A DNA stretch of 64,000 bases, from NCBI GenBank assembly GCA_913055855.1, contig CAJXKW010000003.1:1-64000 (forward strand). The letters run 5' to 3'. The position numbers were made by a program, and so were the translations under genes. The stretch is from an uncultured Limimonas sp. (GTDB lineage Bacteria > Pseudomonadota > Alphaproteobacteria > Kiloniellales > Rhodovibrionaceae). The notes below the pieces were generated by a model. The model ran no database searches, was not told the origin of the DNA, and worked only from the letters and a program-made list of their open reading frames with translations. Positions within the stretch are counted from its first letter, which is position 1, and every line of letters begins with the position of its first letter. Shown in pieces: positions 50,435 through 62,241 of the stretch.

Positions 50435-52123
50435 ATGCTCACCCGACGCGACCTCCTGCAGGTGGCCGTAGCGGCCGCGGCCCTGCCGGGGATGGCGCCG
50501 CTTGCCCGCGCGGCGAGCGGCCAGGCGGTGACCCAATCGCGTTTGCTGGACTTCCAGCCGACCGGCAACCTGACGCTGCTGCACCTGGCCGACATCCACG
50601 CCCAGCTCGTCCCCGTCTATTTCCGCGAACCCGCGACCTACATCGGCGTCGGCGGGCTGGACGGCATGCCGCCGCACCTCACAGGCAAGGACTTCCTGGC
50701 GCACTACGGCATCGAGCCGCGCAGCCTTTCGGCCTACATGCTGAGTTCCGTCGACTTCGTCGAGCTGGCACGGCAGTACGGCCGGGTCGGCGGGCTCGAC
50801 CGCATCGCCACCCTGGTCAAGGCGGTCCGCGGCGAGCGCGGGGCCGAGAACACCCTGCTGCTCGACGGCGGCGACACCTGGCAGGGCAGCTACACCGCGC
50901 TGAAAACCGAGGGCGCCGACATGGTCCGGGCGATGAACGCGCTCGGCGTCGACGCCATGACCGGACACTGGGAATTCACCTACGGCGCCGAGCGGTTCCG
51001 GGCGCTCAAGGACAAGACGGAGGCCGAATTCCTGGCCGGCAACGTGCTGGACACGACCTGGCAGGAACCGGTCTTCGACGGCATTAAGATGTTCGAGCGC
51101 GCGGGCACGCAGATCGCGGTCATCGGCCAGGCCTTCCCGTACACGCCCATCGCCAACCCGCAGCACATGATCCCGAACTGGTCGTTCGGCATCCGCGAGG
51201 ACACGGTCCGCAAGCAGGTCCAACAGGCCCGCGAGAAGGGCGCCGAGGTGGTGGTGCTGCTCTCGCACGACGGCTTCGACGTCGACCGCAAGCTGGCCCG
51301 GCGGGTCGACGGCATCGACGTCCTGTTCACCGGACATACCCATGACGCCCTCCCCGAACCCGAAGAGGTCAACGGCACGTTGCTGATCTCCTCGGGTTCG
51401 CACGGCAAGTTCCTCTCGCGCCTCGACCTGGACGTGCGGGGCGGCAAGGTCGCGGACTGGACCTACCGGCTGATCCCGGTGCTTTCCGACGCCATCGAGC
51501 CGGACCCGGAGATGGCGGAAACGGTCCGGGACATCCGCGCGCCCCACGAAGACACGCTGCAACAGGTACTGGGCGAGGCGGAAACACTGCTCTACCGCCG
51601 TGGCAACTTCAACGGCACCTGGGACGACCTGATCTGCCAGGCGCTGATGACCGAGCGCGACGCGCAGATCGCCATGTCCCCGGGATTCCGCTGGGGCGCG
51701 GCGCTCCTGCCGGGGCAGAAAATCACGGTGGAGGATGTCTACAACCAGACCGCCATCACCTACCCCGAAGCGTACCGCCAGGAAATGTCGGGCGAGCGGC
51801 TGAAGATGATCCTGGAGGACGTGGCCGACAACCTGTTCAATCCCGACCCCTATTACCAGCAGGGCGGCGACATGGTGCGCATCGGCGGCATGGGTTACCG
51901 CATCGACGTCAGCGCCGAGCGCGGGTCGCGCATCTCCGACATGACCCTCCTGGAAACCGGCGAGCCGATCGACCCGAAGAAGACCTACACCGTCGCCGGC
52001 TGGGCCAGCGTCAACCAGGGTGTCGAGGGCCCGCCGATCTATGACCTGCTCGCGCGCTACATCGCGCGCCAGAGCCCCCTGCGGGTCGAGCGCAACGACC
52101 AGATCCAGGTCGTCGGCGCCTGA
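50435..52123 (+). CDS. soxB: SoxB thiosulfohydrolase
   Basis: Tat-like N-terminus, LLHLADIHAQLVPVYFREP, LLDGGDTWQGSYTAL, VVLLSHDGFDVDRKLA, FTGHTHDALPEP. Confidence 0.95.
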   Translation: MLTRRDLLQVAVAAAALPGMAPLARAASGQAVTQSRLLDFQPTGNLTLLHLADIHAQLVPVYFREPATYIGVGGLDGMPPHLTGKDFLAHYGIEPRSLSAYMLSSVDFVELARQYGRVGGLDRIATLVKAVRGERGAENTLLLDGGDTWQGSYTALKTEGADMVRAMNALGVDAMTGHWEFTYGAERFRALKDKTEAEFLAGNVLDTTWQEPVFDGIKMFERAGTQIAVIGQAFPYTPIANPQHMIPNWSFGIREDTVRKQVQQAREKGAEVVVLLSHDGFDVDRKLARRVDGIDVLFTGHTHDALPEPEEVNGTLLISSGSHGKFLSRLDLDVRGGKVADWTYRLIPVLSDAIEPDPEMAETVRDIRAPHEDTLQQVLGEAETLLYRRGNFNGTWDDLICQALMTERDAQIAMSPGFRWGAALLPGQKITVEDVYNQTAITYPEAYRQEMSGERLKMILEDVADNLFNPDPYYQQGGDMVRIGGMGYRIDVSAERGSRISDMTLLETGEPIDPKKTYTVAGWASVNQGVEGPPIYDLLARYIARQSPLRVERNDQIQVVGA

Positions 52124-52176
52124 GCAGCGCCGGCGCCCGTCGGTTCGCACGCGAACGCGGGAAGGGGTGCGCGACC

Positions 52177-52929
52177 ATGATGGATGTGGGCTACATCGGG
52201 GCCTTCAGCGCGGGGATCCTGAGCTTCCTCTCGCCCTGCATCCTGCCCCTGGTGCCGCCGTATCTGGCGTTCCTGGGCGGGGTCACGCTGTCGGCGGCGG
52301 AAGGCATGCAGGCCCAGGACCCCGATGCGGATTCCAGGCACAAGGCCTGGGCGGTGTTCTTCGCGGCGCTGGCGTTCGTCGTCGGCTTCTCGCTGGTGTT
52401 CACCGCCATGGGCGCAACCGCCTCGTCGCTGGGACAAATGCTCTCGCGCCACATGGACACCCTGGCGATCGTGGCCGGGGGCGTGATCATCGTCTTCGGG
52501 CTTCACTTCCTGGGGATTTTCAAGGTCAACCTGTTCTACCGTGAAGCCCGCTTCCACGCACAGACCAAGCCGGCGGGGCTGCTCGGGGCCTTCCTGGTCG
52601 GGCTGGCGTTCGCCTTCGGCTGGACACCCTGTGTCGGACCGGTGCTGGCCAGCATTCTGTTCGTCGCGGGCAGTCAGGGTTCGGCAATGGAGGGGGCGAC
52701 GCTGCTGGCGGCGTATTCGCTGGGTATCGGCCTGCCCTTCCTGGCGGCCTCGCTGGCCGCGAAGCCCTTCATGACCTTCATGCAGCGCTTCAAGCGCCAC
52801 ATCCCGAAGGTCGAGAAAGGCCTGGGCGGCATCCTGGTGGTGACCGGTCTGTTGTTCGTGACCGGCACGATCAACGAACTCAGTTACTGGCTTCTGGAGA
52901 CCTTCCCCAGCCTGGGCAAGATCGGGTGA
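52177..52929 (+). CDS. CcdA/SoxV-type thiol-disulfide electron transporter
   Basis: FSAGILSFLSPCILPLVPPYLAFLGG and FGWTPCVGPVLASIL. Confidence 0.92.
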   Translation: MMDVGYIGAFSAGILSFLSPCILPLVPPYLAFLGGVTLSAAEGMQAQDPDADSRHKAWAVFFAALAFVVGFSLVFTAMGATASSLGQMLSRHMDTLAIVAGGVIIVFGLHFLGIFKVNLFYREARFHAQTKPAGLLGAFLVGLAFAFGWTPCVGPVLASILFVAGSQGSAMEGATLLAAYSLGIGLPFLAASLAAKPFMTFMQRFKRHIPKVEKGLGGILVVTGLLFVTGTINELSYWLLETFPSLGKIG

Positions 52930-52970
52930 ACCCGGCGGCCTCGCGGATGCGGGCGCCGGCGCCCGGCTGT

Positions 52971-53600
52971 TCAGCGGGATGATGCGTCCGTGTCCTGCGC
53001 CGCCTCCGACGGCGGATAAGGGTCGAAGCCGGTCAGCATGGCGCGGGTGTGGTGGAACAGGGTCTCGCCCGTGGTGATCATGTACAGGTGCCCGATCAGG
53101 AACACGAGGACGACGTAGGCGGCGCCGACGTGAATCAGCGCCACCAGCCCCAGCGGCACGCCCGGCACCTCGCCCAGGAGGGCGAACGCGAGATAGAGCA
53201 GGCCCGTCGCCCAGATGACCGGGGAGATCACCGCACTGAAGATCAGATAGGCGACGAGCTGAAGCGGATTGTGCTTGCGCCCCCGTGTGGGGCGGAAGGG
53301 ATGTGCCTCGCCGCGAAAAATGCCGCCGGTATAGAAGGCCACCACGGGCCGGATCGCCCTGGGCGATGGGACGTACTGGCGCCACTCCCCGGTGGTGACG
53401 TGCCAGAACACCGCCAAGAGCCACACCACCATCAGCGCCAGGGCGCTGGCCACATGCACCGTCGCCGCGCTGCCGTGACCGAACAGCTCGTAGGCGCCGC
53501 GAATCTCGAAACCCGTTAGCAGCATGGCCAGGAACAGCGCCGCCTGCGTCCAGTGCCAGACAATCTCGAAGCGGCTATACAGGCGCACGCGACCGCTCAT
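52971..53600 (-). CDS. Cytochrome b/b6-domain membrane protein
   Basis: RFEIVWHWTQAALFLAMLLTGFEI; HVASALALMVVWLLAVFWHVTTGEW; overlaps the octaheme gene. Confidence 0.88.
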   Translation of the reverse strand: MSGRVRLYSRFEIVWHWTQAALFLAMLLTGFEIRGAYELFGHGSAATVHVASALALMVVWLLAVFWHVTTGEWRQYVPSPRAIRPVVAFYTGGIFRGEAHPFRPTRGRKHNPLQLVAYLIFSAVISPVIWATGLLYLAFALLGEVPGVPLGLVALIHVGAAYVVLVFLIGHLYMITTGETLFHHTRAMLTGFDPYPPSEAAQDTDASSR

Positions 53601-55213
53601 GGCGTGTCTCCCCCGGTTTGCGTGCCCGCTGCGGCCCGGCGCCGGCGCGCAGCGAGCCGGAGGCCGGCGTGCCCGGCCACGCCGCCGGCGGCGAGCACGA
53701 CCGCAATGAGGCCCAGAACGTCGACCCAGCGCCCGCTCTGTCCGGGGACGTAGGTGCCGGTCACGCCGGCCATGCGCGTGCCCACGCCGTGGCAGCTCCG
53801 GCAGGTCAAGGCATCCTCGGCCGGCGCCACCATGTGCGTGACCGGATAGAACGCCCGTGTCTCGACGAAGCCGAGTTCGCCACTGAAATCGCGCCCCACG
53901 GCCGCCATCGCTGTGCGCACCGCCGGTTTCCAGTCAAGCGAGGTCCAGAACGCCGCGTCGTCGCCGAACAGGTTGACGGGGACCAGCCGGTTGGTGCCCG
54001 CGTCGTAGGGCTGCTTGCCGCGCATGATCTTGAACGGCCACAGCCGGGCGTCGGGATCATCCGGCCCGCCGCCGAAGGTGTTGATGGCGATCGGCGGGCT
54101 GTCCGAGATCCGCGCATCCTCGACGGTGGGATAGCGATTGACCCCGTCGAACCAGCGATAGCTCGGCGCATAGTCCGCGCGCCAGCGCATCTTGCCCAGG
54201 CTGCTGGCGTAGACCAGGCGACCGTTGTCGTTGCGCTTCTGGATGCGGCTGCCGTCCTCGGCCAGCCGGCCCGCCTCGGACCAGTCCCACAGCGTCTTGG
54301 TGGCCACCCCGCCGCGGGCGATCTTGGGCACGTGGCAGGTCTGGCAGGCGATGCGGTCGATGTGCCGGTTGAGCGCGTGGCCGGTATAGGGCCCGGCGGC
54401 GTCGTGCGGCGCATTCGAGTGACAGGATGCGCAACTGGCGGCGTGCCGGCGTTCTCCGGGCTTGCCCGTGCCCTCGGGGTCGAACGCGCTCATGTCGTAG
54501 TGCCCGCCCGCCAGCTCGTGGCCGCGTTCGACGTGGCAGTCGCTGCAGGTCATGTCCGCGCCCGCGTCGCTCATGTGCACGTCGAGCGCCTTCGGCGCAT
54601 CGCGCAGCGAGGAATCCAGATCGCCGGTCTTGGCGCCGTCGCCACCGCCCGCCTGGAAGTGGCAGGACCCGCAGGTCTCGATGCGGGTGGGGCCGACGTG
54701 GCGGGCGATGTCGCCCAGGTCGGGCAGGAGCAGCATCTCGCCGTCGACCGTGACCTGGTCCTTCGTGATGTGGGCCCGGCCCTTGTGCGTCTTGCCGTAG
54801 GCGCCGGTGCGGTCATGGCAGACCAGACAGTCGGCGCGCGTATCCGCGCTGGCGTCGTACGCGGGATCGCCCAGGCCGTAGCCCGCGTGGCACTTGGCAC
54901 ACCCCACCATGTTGGTGCGCACGCTCATCGCGAAGTTGTTGATGGCGTGGCGCTTGCCCGTTTGCTGCCCGGTATCGGGATGCGCGAACGACCAGGTGAA
55001 GTGGATCGACTGCCGCACCTCGTGGCCCGCATCCCGGTGGCACTCCAGGCATGCCCGCGTTACCGCCTGGCCGTCCTCGAAGTCCCCCTGAAGCGCCTCG
55101 AACGCGCTGTGGTCGGGCCAGTCGCGTCCGGTATCGGATGCCGCCGCCGCGGCCGGTGCCGCCACAAGGCCGAGCAGTGCCGCGGACAGCAGACCGAGGC
55201 GCATCATCCGCAT
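53597..55213 (-). CDS. Octaheme c-type cytochrome, tetrathionate reductase family
   Basis: Eight CXXCH motifs (CLECH, CAKCH, CLVCH, CGSCH, CSDCH, CASCH, CQTCH, CRSCH), signal peptide and C-terminal TM. Confidence 0.85.
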   Translation of the reverse strand: MRMMRLGLLSAALLGLVAAPAAAAASDTGRDWPDHSAFEALQGDFEDGQAVTRACLECHRDAGHEVRQSIHFTWSFAHPDTGQQTGKRHAINNFAMSVRTNMVGCAKCHAGYGLGDPAYDASADTRADCLVCHDRTGAYGKTHKGRAHITKDQVTVDGEMLLLPDLGDIARHVGPTRIETCGSCHFQAGGGDGAKTGDLDSSLRDAPKALDVHMSDAGADMTCSDCHVERGHELAGGHYDMSAFDPEGTGKPGERRHAASCASCHSNAPHDAAGPYTGHALNRHIDRIACQTCHVPKIARGGVATKTLWDWSEAGRLAEDGSRIQKRNDNGRLVYASSLGKMRWRADYAPSYRWFDGVNRYPTVEDARISDSPPIAINTFGGGPDDPDARLWPFKIMRGKQPYDAGTNRLVPVNLFGDDAAFWTSLDWKPAVRTAMAAVGRDFSGELGFVETRAFYPVTHMVAPAEDALTCRSCHGVGTRMAGVTGTYVPGQSGRWVDVLGLIAVVLAAGGVAGHAGLRLAARRRRAAAGTQTGGDTP

Positions 55214-55511
55214 CACCCGTCGAAGGTGCACCACACCTCCTTCTCCCGCTGCGCCGCGAAACGCGCCTACCGCACTGTAGAATACCAAACTGACGCAAAC
55301 GGCAAAATGGGTGTTTTGGAGGGCGACGCCGGCGGTCTGCCACCTCGGGTCGCCGCCCCACCGCGCAGCCCCTCGCCCAAATGCATAGATGCGCGCGCGT
55401 CCAGGCTAGGCGATCCTGGGCATGTCGGCGCGCCCTTGCCGCGTGCTAGCGATCGCGTGATTGCGGTTGCGGCCGCCTCCCCGGCTTCGGGCCCATGGAG
55501 CCCCGCCGCCC

Positions 55512-56647
<1,136 letters not shown>

Positions 56648-56648
<1 letters not shown>

Positions 56649-57130
56649 TGGTGGCGGTCAAGAACCTGCCCGCGCTGCTGGCCGAGCACGCGTTCACCCA
56701 GGACCTCGACGCGGACGCCCTGGCGGTGCTCGCGGGGTGTGCGCAGAACGTCCGCTTCCGGCCCGATCAATCCATCTTCCGCGAGGGCGGCCGCGCCGAC
56801 TGGTTCTACCTGCTGCGCCGCGGCACCGTCGCCCTGGAGATGCCCATTCCCGGGCGCGGCCGAACCACCATCCAGACCATTCGCCAGGGCGATATCCTGG
56901 GCGTGTCCTGGCTGTTCCCGCCGTACCGCTGGAACTTCGACGCCCGCGCCGTGACCGAAACCGGCGCGATCGCGTTCGACGCGGCGTGCCTGCGCGGCAA
57001 GTGCGACGCCGATCCGGCGCTGGGCTACGCGCTCATGCGCCGCTTCGCGCCCTACGTCTCGCAGCGCCTCCAGGCGGCGCGGCTGCAACTGGCCGATCTC
57101 TACGGAGACCCGAATGCCGCCGCGGGCTGA
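56648..57130 (+). CDS. Stand-alone cyclic-nucleotide-binding domain protein, no HTH
   Basis: VRFRPDQSIFREGGRADWFYLLRRGTVALEMP cNMP-binding fold; 160 aa; start overlaps the beta-subunit stop. Confidence 0.85.
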
Positions 57131-57962
57131 AACCGGCGCGATGCTGCCGCGCCCGGCACGGGTGCGGCGGGCGACACGGGAGACGCACGACGTGGTCACG
57201 CTGGAGCTCGAGGCGGAGCCGGAGCCGGCGGACGCACCCGCCGCGGCACAGCCTGGACAGTTCAACATGCTCTATGCCTTCGGTGTTGGTGAGGCCGCCA
57301 TCAGCGTGAGCGACATCGCGGACGGAACGCGCGGCGCGGTGCACACCGTTCGCGCAGCGGGTGCGGTGACCCGGGCGCTCGCCGCACTGGAGCCCGGCAT
57401 GCCGCTGGGCGTGCGCGGGCCCTTCGGGACCCCCTGGCCGCTCGCTGCATGCACCGGCCGCGACGTGCTCGTGGTCGCGGGAGGGATCGGCCTGGCGCCG
57501 CTGCGCGGCGCCATTGCGGCCATCCGCCGCGAACGCGACCGCTACGGCCGGGTCACCATCATCGTGGGCGGACGCAGCCCGGACACCCTGATCTATGCCG
57601 AGGACCTCGCGGCATGGCGCGCCGATTCCACGCTTCAGGTGGAGACGATCGTGGACCACGCCGGCCCCGCCTGGCGCCACGACGTGGGCGTGGTGACCGA
57701 CATGCTGCCGCGCGCGCAGGTGGATGCGGAACGCACCACAGCGCTGCTTTGCGGGCCGGAGGTGATGATGCGTGTCGCCGCCGACGCGCTGGCCGACCGC
57801 CGCGTGCCGGCCGACGCCATCGCCGTCTCGCTCGAGCGGAACATGAAATGCGCCATCGGCCATTGCGGCCATTGCCAGCTCGGCCCCGCGTTCATCTGCA
57901 AGGACGGCCCGGTCCTGCCGTGGCACCGCGTCGCCGGGCTGCTGCGCGAAGGGGAGATCTGA
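57114..57962 (+). CDS. hydG: Hydrogenase gamma subunit, FAD/NAD(P)-binding oxidoreductase
   Basis: PGQFNMLYAFGVGEAAISVSD, VVAGGIGLAPLRGAIAAI, LERNMKCAIGHCGHCQLG. Confidence 0.9.
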   Translation: MPPRAETGAMLPRPARVRRATRETHDVVTLELEAEPEPADAPAAAQPGQFNMLYAFGVGEAAISVSDIADGTRGAVHTVRAAGAVTRALAALEPGMPLGVRGPFGTPWPLAACTGRDVLVVAGGIGLAPLRGAIAAIRRERDRYGRVTIIVGGRSPDTLIYAEDLAAWRADSTLQVETIVDHAGPAWRHDVGVVTDMLPRAQVDAERTTALLCGPEVMMRVAADALADRRVPADAIAVSLERNMKCAIGHCGHCQLGPAFICKDGPVLPWHRVAGLLREGEI

Positions 57963-57965
57963 GCC

Positions 57966-58745
57966 GTGAGCCGAACCGCGCGCCCAAGGCTTGCCGTCTG
58001 GAAGTTCGCCTCCTGCGACGGCTGCCAGTTGACCATCCTGGACCTGGAGGACGAGCTGCTCACCCTCGCCGGGGCGGTTGAGATCGCCGTGTTCCACGAG
58101 GCGTCGAGCGACGTCGGCGAAGGGCCGTTCGACGTGTCGCTGGTTGAGGGCTCGATCACCACGGCCAAGGACGCCGAGCGCATCCGGGCGATCCGGGCGC
58201 AGTCGGCGACGCTTATCACCATCGGCGCCTGCGCCACCGCCGGGGGCATCCAGGCGCTGCGCAACTTCGCCCACCTCGCGGATTTTCAGGCGGCCGTCTA
58301 CGCCTCGCCGGCGCACATCGACAGCCTGGCGACCTCGACGCCCATCGCCGAGCACGTGCGCGTGGACCTGGAACTCCAGGGCTGCCCCATCGACAAAAAC
58401 CAGCTTCGCGAGGTCCTCAGCGCCCTCTTGATCGGGCGCAAGCCAGTCGTACCCGGGCACAGCGTGTGCGTCGAATGCAAGCGCCGGGGCACGGCCTGCG
58501 TAATGGTCGCGCACGGCACGCCCTGTCTGGGTCCGGTCACGCACGCCGGCTGCGGCGCGATCTGCCCGGCCTACGGCCGCGGGTGCTACGGCTGCTTCGG
58601 CCCCATGGAGAGCCCGAACACCGCGGCGCTGAGTGCGCAACTGGCGCATCTTGGCGAATCCCCGGACGCCATCCGGCGGGTGTACCGCACCTTCAACGCC
58701 AACGCCCCGGCTTTCCGGGCGGAGAGCCGCAAGCATGGCGACTAG
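57966..58745 (+). CDS. hydD: [NiFe] hydrogenase small (delta) subunit
   Basis: [22 protein letters not shown]-terminal Cys-rich [19 protein letters not shown]. Confidence 0.92.
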   Translation: MSRTARPRLAVWKFASCDGCQLTILDLEDELLTLAGAVEIAVFHEASSDVGEGPFDVSLVEGSITTAKDAERIRAIRAQSATLITIGACATAGGIQALRNFAHLADFQAAVYASPAHIDSLATSTPIAEHVRVDLELQGCPIDKNQLREVLSALLIGRKPVVPGHSVCVECKRRGTACVMVAHGTPCLGPVTHAGCGAICPAYGRGCYGCFGPMESPNTAALSAQLAHLGESPDAIRRVYRTFNANAPAFRAESRKHGD

Positions 58746-60039
58746 GACCATCAAGGTCGACTACCTCACTCGGGTCGAGGGCGAAGGCGCGCTCTACGTC
58801 AAGATCGACGGTGACCGCGTCGAGGACCTGCAGCTCCGCATCTTCGAGCCGCCGCGCTACTTCGAAGGGCTGCTGCGCGGCCGCGACTTCCGCGAGGCGC
58901 CCGACATCACCGCGCGCATCTGCGGCATCTGCCCGGTCGCCTATCAGACCAGCGCGGTCAATGCGCTGGAGGCTGCCGCCGGGGTCGCGCCGACGCCGGC
59001 CATCCGGGCGCTGCGCCGGCTGATGTACTGCGGCGAGTGGATCCAGAGCCATGCGCTGCACGTCTACATGCTCCACGCGCCGGATTTCCTGGGCTACCCG
59101 AGCGGCATGGCACTGGCCAAGGATGCCCCGGACATCGTGGAACGCGGGCTGGCGTTGAAGAAGGCCGGGAACGCCCTGATGGCGGCGGTGGGCGGGCGCG
59201 CGGTCCATCCGATCAATTGGTGTGTGGGCGGTTTCTACCGCGCGCCCGAGCGGCACGAACTGGACGGACTGACCGACCAGCTCAAGCGGGCGCGCGACAT
59301 CGCCGCGCAAACCGTCCGCTGGGTGAGCGGTTTCGACTTCCCAGAGCTGGAACAGCCCTACATCTTCGTCGCCCTGCGCGACGACGCGCGCTACCCCATG
59401 GAAGGCGGGCGCATCGCCGCCAGCACCGGCCTGGATATCCCGGTCGCCGATTACCCGGCACATTTCGTCGAACACCAGGTCCCCTACACCACGGCCAAGC
59501 ATGCGTACCTGACCGAGACGGGGCAGCCCTACCTTGTCGGGCCGCTGGCGCGGCTCGCCCTCAACGTCCGCAAACTCACGCCGGGCGCCCGGCACGCCCT
59601 GGCGGTGAGCGGGCTCGACCTGCCCTGCCGCAATCCCTACCGCAGCATCATCGCCCGCGCGGTCGAGATCCTGTTCGCCTGCGAGGAGGCGCTGCGCCTG
59701 ATCGCCGATTACGCACCGCCGAATCCGCCCGCAGTCCCCGTGCCGCCGCGCGCGGCAACCGGCCACGGCGCGAGCGAAGCGCCCCGCGGCCTGCTCTACC
59801 ACCGGTATCGCATGGACGCCGAGGGCATCATCCAGGACGCCGACATCGTGCCGCCCACCTCGCAGAACCAGGCCATGATCGAGGCGGACGTGAGGGCCTT
59901 CATCGCGCACAACGCCGACCTCGACGACGCCAGCCTGCAATGGCGCTGCGAGCAGACGATCCGGAACTACGATCCGTGCATTTCCTGCGCGACGCACTTC
60001 CTGAACCTCCGGCTAGACCGGGGCACGGGAACGCCGTGA
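58735..60039 (+). CDS. hydA: [NiFe] hydrogenase large (alpha) subunit
   Basis: [22 protein letters not shown] (L1) and [13 protein letters not shown] (L2) nickel ligand motifs. Confidence 0.95.
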   Translation: MATRTIKVDYLTRVEGEGALYVKIDGDRVEDLQLRIFEPPRYFEGLLRGRDFREAPDITARICGICPVAYQTSAVNALEAAAGVAPTPAIRALRRLMYCGEWIQSHALHVYMLHAPDFLGYPSGMALAKDAPDIVERGLALKKAGNALMAAVGGRAVHPINWCVGGFYRAPERHELDGLTDQLKRARDIAAQTVRWVSGFDFPELEQPYIFVALRDDARYPMEGGRIAASTGLDIPVADYPAHFVEHQVPYTTAKHAYLTETGQPYLVGPLARLALNVRKLTPGARHALAVSGLDLPCRNPYRSIIARAVEILFACEEALRLIADYAPPNPPAVPVPPRAATGHGASEAPRGLLYHRYRMDAEGIIQDADIVPPTSQNQAMIEADVRAFIAHNADLDDASLQWRCEQTIRNYDPCISCATHFLNLRLDRGTGTP

Positions 60040-60524
60040 CGGGCGGGCTGGTGATCGCGCTCGGCAACCCGGCGCGCGGCGACGACGGGTTCGGCCCGGC
60101 GGTCCTGGACGCGTTGCGCAAGACCAGTCCCACGGCGGGCGATCTGCACCGCGCGGGCGACGACGCGCTGGCCCTGCTGGATCTCTGGGCGGACCGGCCG
60201 TGGGTCATCGCCATCGACGCCGCCGACACCGGTGCCACGCCGGGAACGCACCGGCGCCTGGACGTCGCTGACGGTTTCCTTCCGGCCGGCCCGGCCCGCG
60301 TTTCGAGCCACGGCTTTGGGCTGGCGGAGGCCGTCGAGCTGGGACGGCGCCTGGGCCGGCTGCCGCGCCGGCTGATCGTGCACAGCGCGGCGGGCGCGTG
60401 CTTCGCCGCCGGTGCGGGCCTGTCGCCCGCCGTGGCCGCGGCCGTGCCGTCAACGGCCGAGGCCGTGCGCCGGGACATCGCGGCCCTCGAGACAACGGCC
60501 GCGGCGGCCGCTCCCGACGCATGA
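60036..60524 (+). CDS. Hydrogenase maturation endopeptidase (HyaD/HycI family)
   Basis: LVIALGNPARGDDGFGPAVLDAL; GTG start overlaps the large-subunit stop. Confidence 0.9.
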   Translation: MTGGLVIALGNPARGDDGFGPAVLDALRKTSPTAGDLHRAGDDALALLDLWADRPWVIAIDAADTGATPGTHRRLDVADGFLPAGPARVSSHGFGLAEAVELGRRLGRLPRRLIVHSAAGACFAAGAGLSPAVAAAVPSTAEAVRRDIAALETTAAAAAPDA

Positions 60525-60803
60525 CGCCGGACCAACGCTTGCGTCATCGGCCCCGACCTTCGTATTAAGTTTTCATCCGATCGAAGACCGTCCTCACCCG
60601 GCCGGGCGCCCCGCACCCCTGGTCCGCGCGCCCCGTACCGCCGCGTCGAGGGCGCGCGGGACACGACCTGGCGCTGTCCCAAATCATCGCACATTCGAGC
60701 GATCGCGCACGGCACCAAGACGTCGTGCTGCGATGCAGAGTCACCACGCGAACCCGCGGCGCGTGACATCGACCGGGACTTTTTTCCTGACGTTCACGCC
60801 CAA

Positions 60804-60819
60804 TTCACACTTTTGTGAA
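60804..60819 (+). promoter_or_regulatory. Perfect inverted repeat TTCAC-N6-GTGAA upstream of the porin
   Basis: TTCACACTTTTGTGAA in the AT-rich porin leader. Confidence 0.4.
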
Positions 60820-61080
60820 AAGAAATTTCCGTTTTGGATCAGGCAGTTATCATCAAATCGACCGGAACTCTTAACACAGGTTTCATGCAACCTCCCGCGA
60901 ATTGTAAGATCCCTCTCCCACGGTCCGTCCCCGAAAGGACGGAGCGCGTTTACGCTAAGACGAAAGCCAATTCCGTGGCCGAGAAATCCCCAAATCAAGC
61001 GGTATAAGGTTTTTCGTCCTTACTTCTGCGCGCCGTCCTTTTCCACACGCGCTGCCACACGACACAAAAGGGGGATCGGA

Positions 61081-62151
61081 ATGAAGAAACTTTCCATCAG
61101 TGCGCTTGCGCTCGCGGCGATGGGGATCGCACCGGCTGCGCAAGCGATCGAGTTCGAGCCGACCGACAATTCCACGTTCGCGGTTTACGGCGAGGTCGCG
61201 CCGAGCCTGAAATCCGAAAAGAACGGCAGCGGCGACTGGGAGTTCCAGTACGCCGACGAGGATTCGATCCTGGGCATCAACGGTGAGCACCGCATCACCG
61301 ACGAGTTCCAGCTCTACGCGTCGGCCGAGTTCCTGTTCTTCTCCGACGACAGCACGCCCGACTTCCAGTTCGACGAGGGCTGGTTCGGCGTGAAGGGCGA
61401 TTCCTGGGGCAGCATCCAGGCCGGCGGCCAGGAGAACCCGTTCACCTACCTGATCAACGACAACGTGAACGTGGCCGAGATCGCCGAGATCACCGGTGAC
61501 GACGAGCTTCCGCCCGAGAACAACATGTTCGTCTACCGGAGCCCGAGCATCAACGGCTTTTCGGTCGCCGGTAAGCTGCGCGTCCTCGGCGAGGGCGACG
61601 GCGTTCAGGGCGTGGACCAGCAGGACGAAACCGAGTTCGACGTCGGCGGCGTGGCCGGATACAGCGGCGAGAACTTCACGCTTCGTGCGGCTTACACCAC
61701 CGTAAATACGCGGACCCGCACGATTACCGATCCCACGCCTGTTTTCGGTACCGACCCCCAAGGTAACCAAGTCCAGGTCGGCACAACTGGCGGCACAACC
61801 GGTTTCACTGACGGCGCGCACTACGGCGTGACCGGCGACGTCTCCTTCGGGCCGGCCACGATTGCGGCAAAAGTCGCCGAGGCCAGCTTCGACAATGCCA
61901 CCGACCTGACGCGCTACGCCGGCACCGGCATCCTGCGCTACGGCCAGTTAATCGACCAAGGCTCGGGCAAGCTCTACGGCTCCGTCCAGCAGGTCGAGCG
62001 CGACAACAACAACCGCGACTGGACGGAAATTACCGTCGGCGTCGACTACAAGCCGATCGACAACTTCAAGGTCTACGGCGAGGCCGGCTGGTTCGACCGG
62101 CAGAATGACGCGGGCGACGTGATCGGCGTGGGCGCCATCTACTCGTTCTGA
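61081..62151 (+). CDS. Outer membrane porin (general diffusion type)
   Basis: Signal peptide MKKLSISALALAAMGIAPAAQA, beta-barrel pattern, C-terminal GVGAIYSF. Confidence 0.88.
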   Translation: MKKLSISALALAAMGIAPAAQAIEFEPTDNSTFAVYGEVAPSLKSEKNGSGDWEFQYADEDSILGINGEHRITDEFQLYASAEFLFFSDDSTPDFQFDEGWFGVKGDSWGSIQAGGQENPFTYLINDNVNVAEIAEITGDDELPPENNMFVYRSPSINGFSVAGKLRVLGEGDGVQGVDQQDETEFDVGGVAGYSGENFTLRAAYTTVNTRTRTITDPTPVFGTDPQGNQVQVGTTGGTTGFTDGAHYGVTGDVSFGPATIAAKVAEASFDNATDLTRYAGTGILRYGQLIDQGSGKLYGSVQQVERDNNNRDWTEITVGVDYKPIDNFKVYGEAGWFDRQNDAGDVIGVGAIYSF

Positions 62152-62241
62152 TCCGCTCCGTTACGGGGGCCGGTCCGGCGAGGCCGGTCCCCGGACGGTC
62201 GGAGCGCCTTCCCCGCCACGCGCGAAAAGGGGGCAACAGCG

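Noticed and set aside
50015-52150. 711-aa minus-strand ORF antisense to soxB
   Set aside because: Shadow ORF of high-GC coding DNA; no motifs, and soxB on the plus strand is unambiguous.
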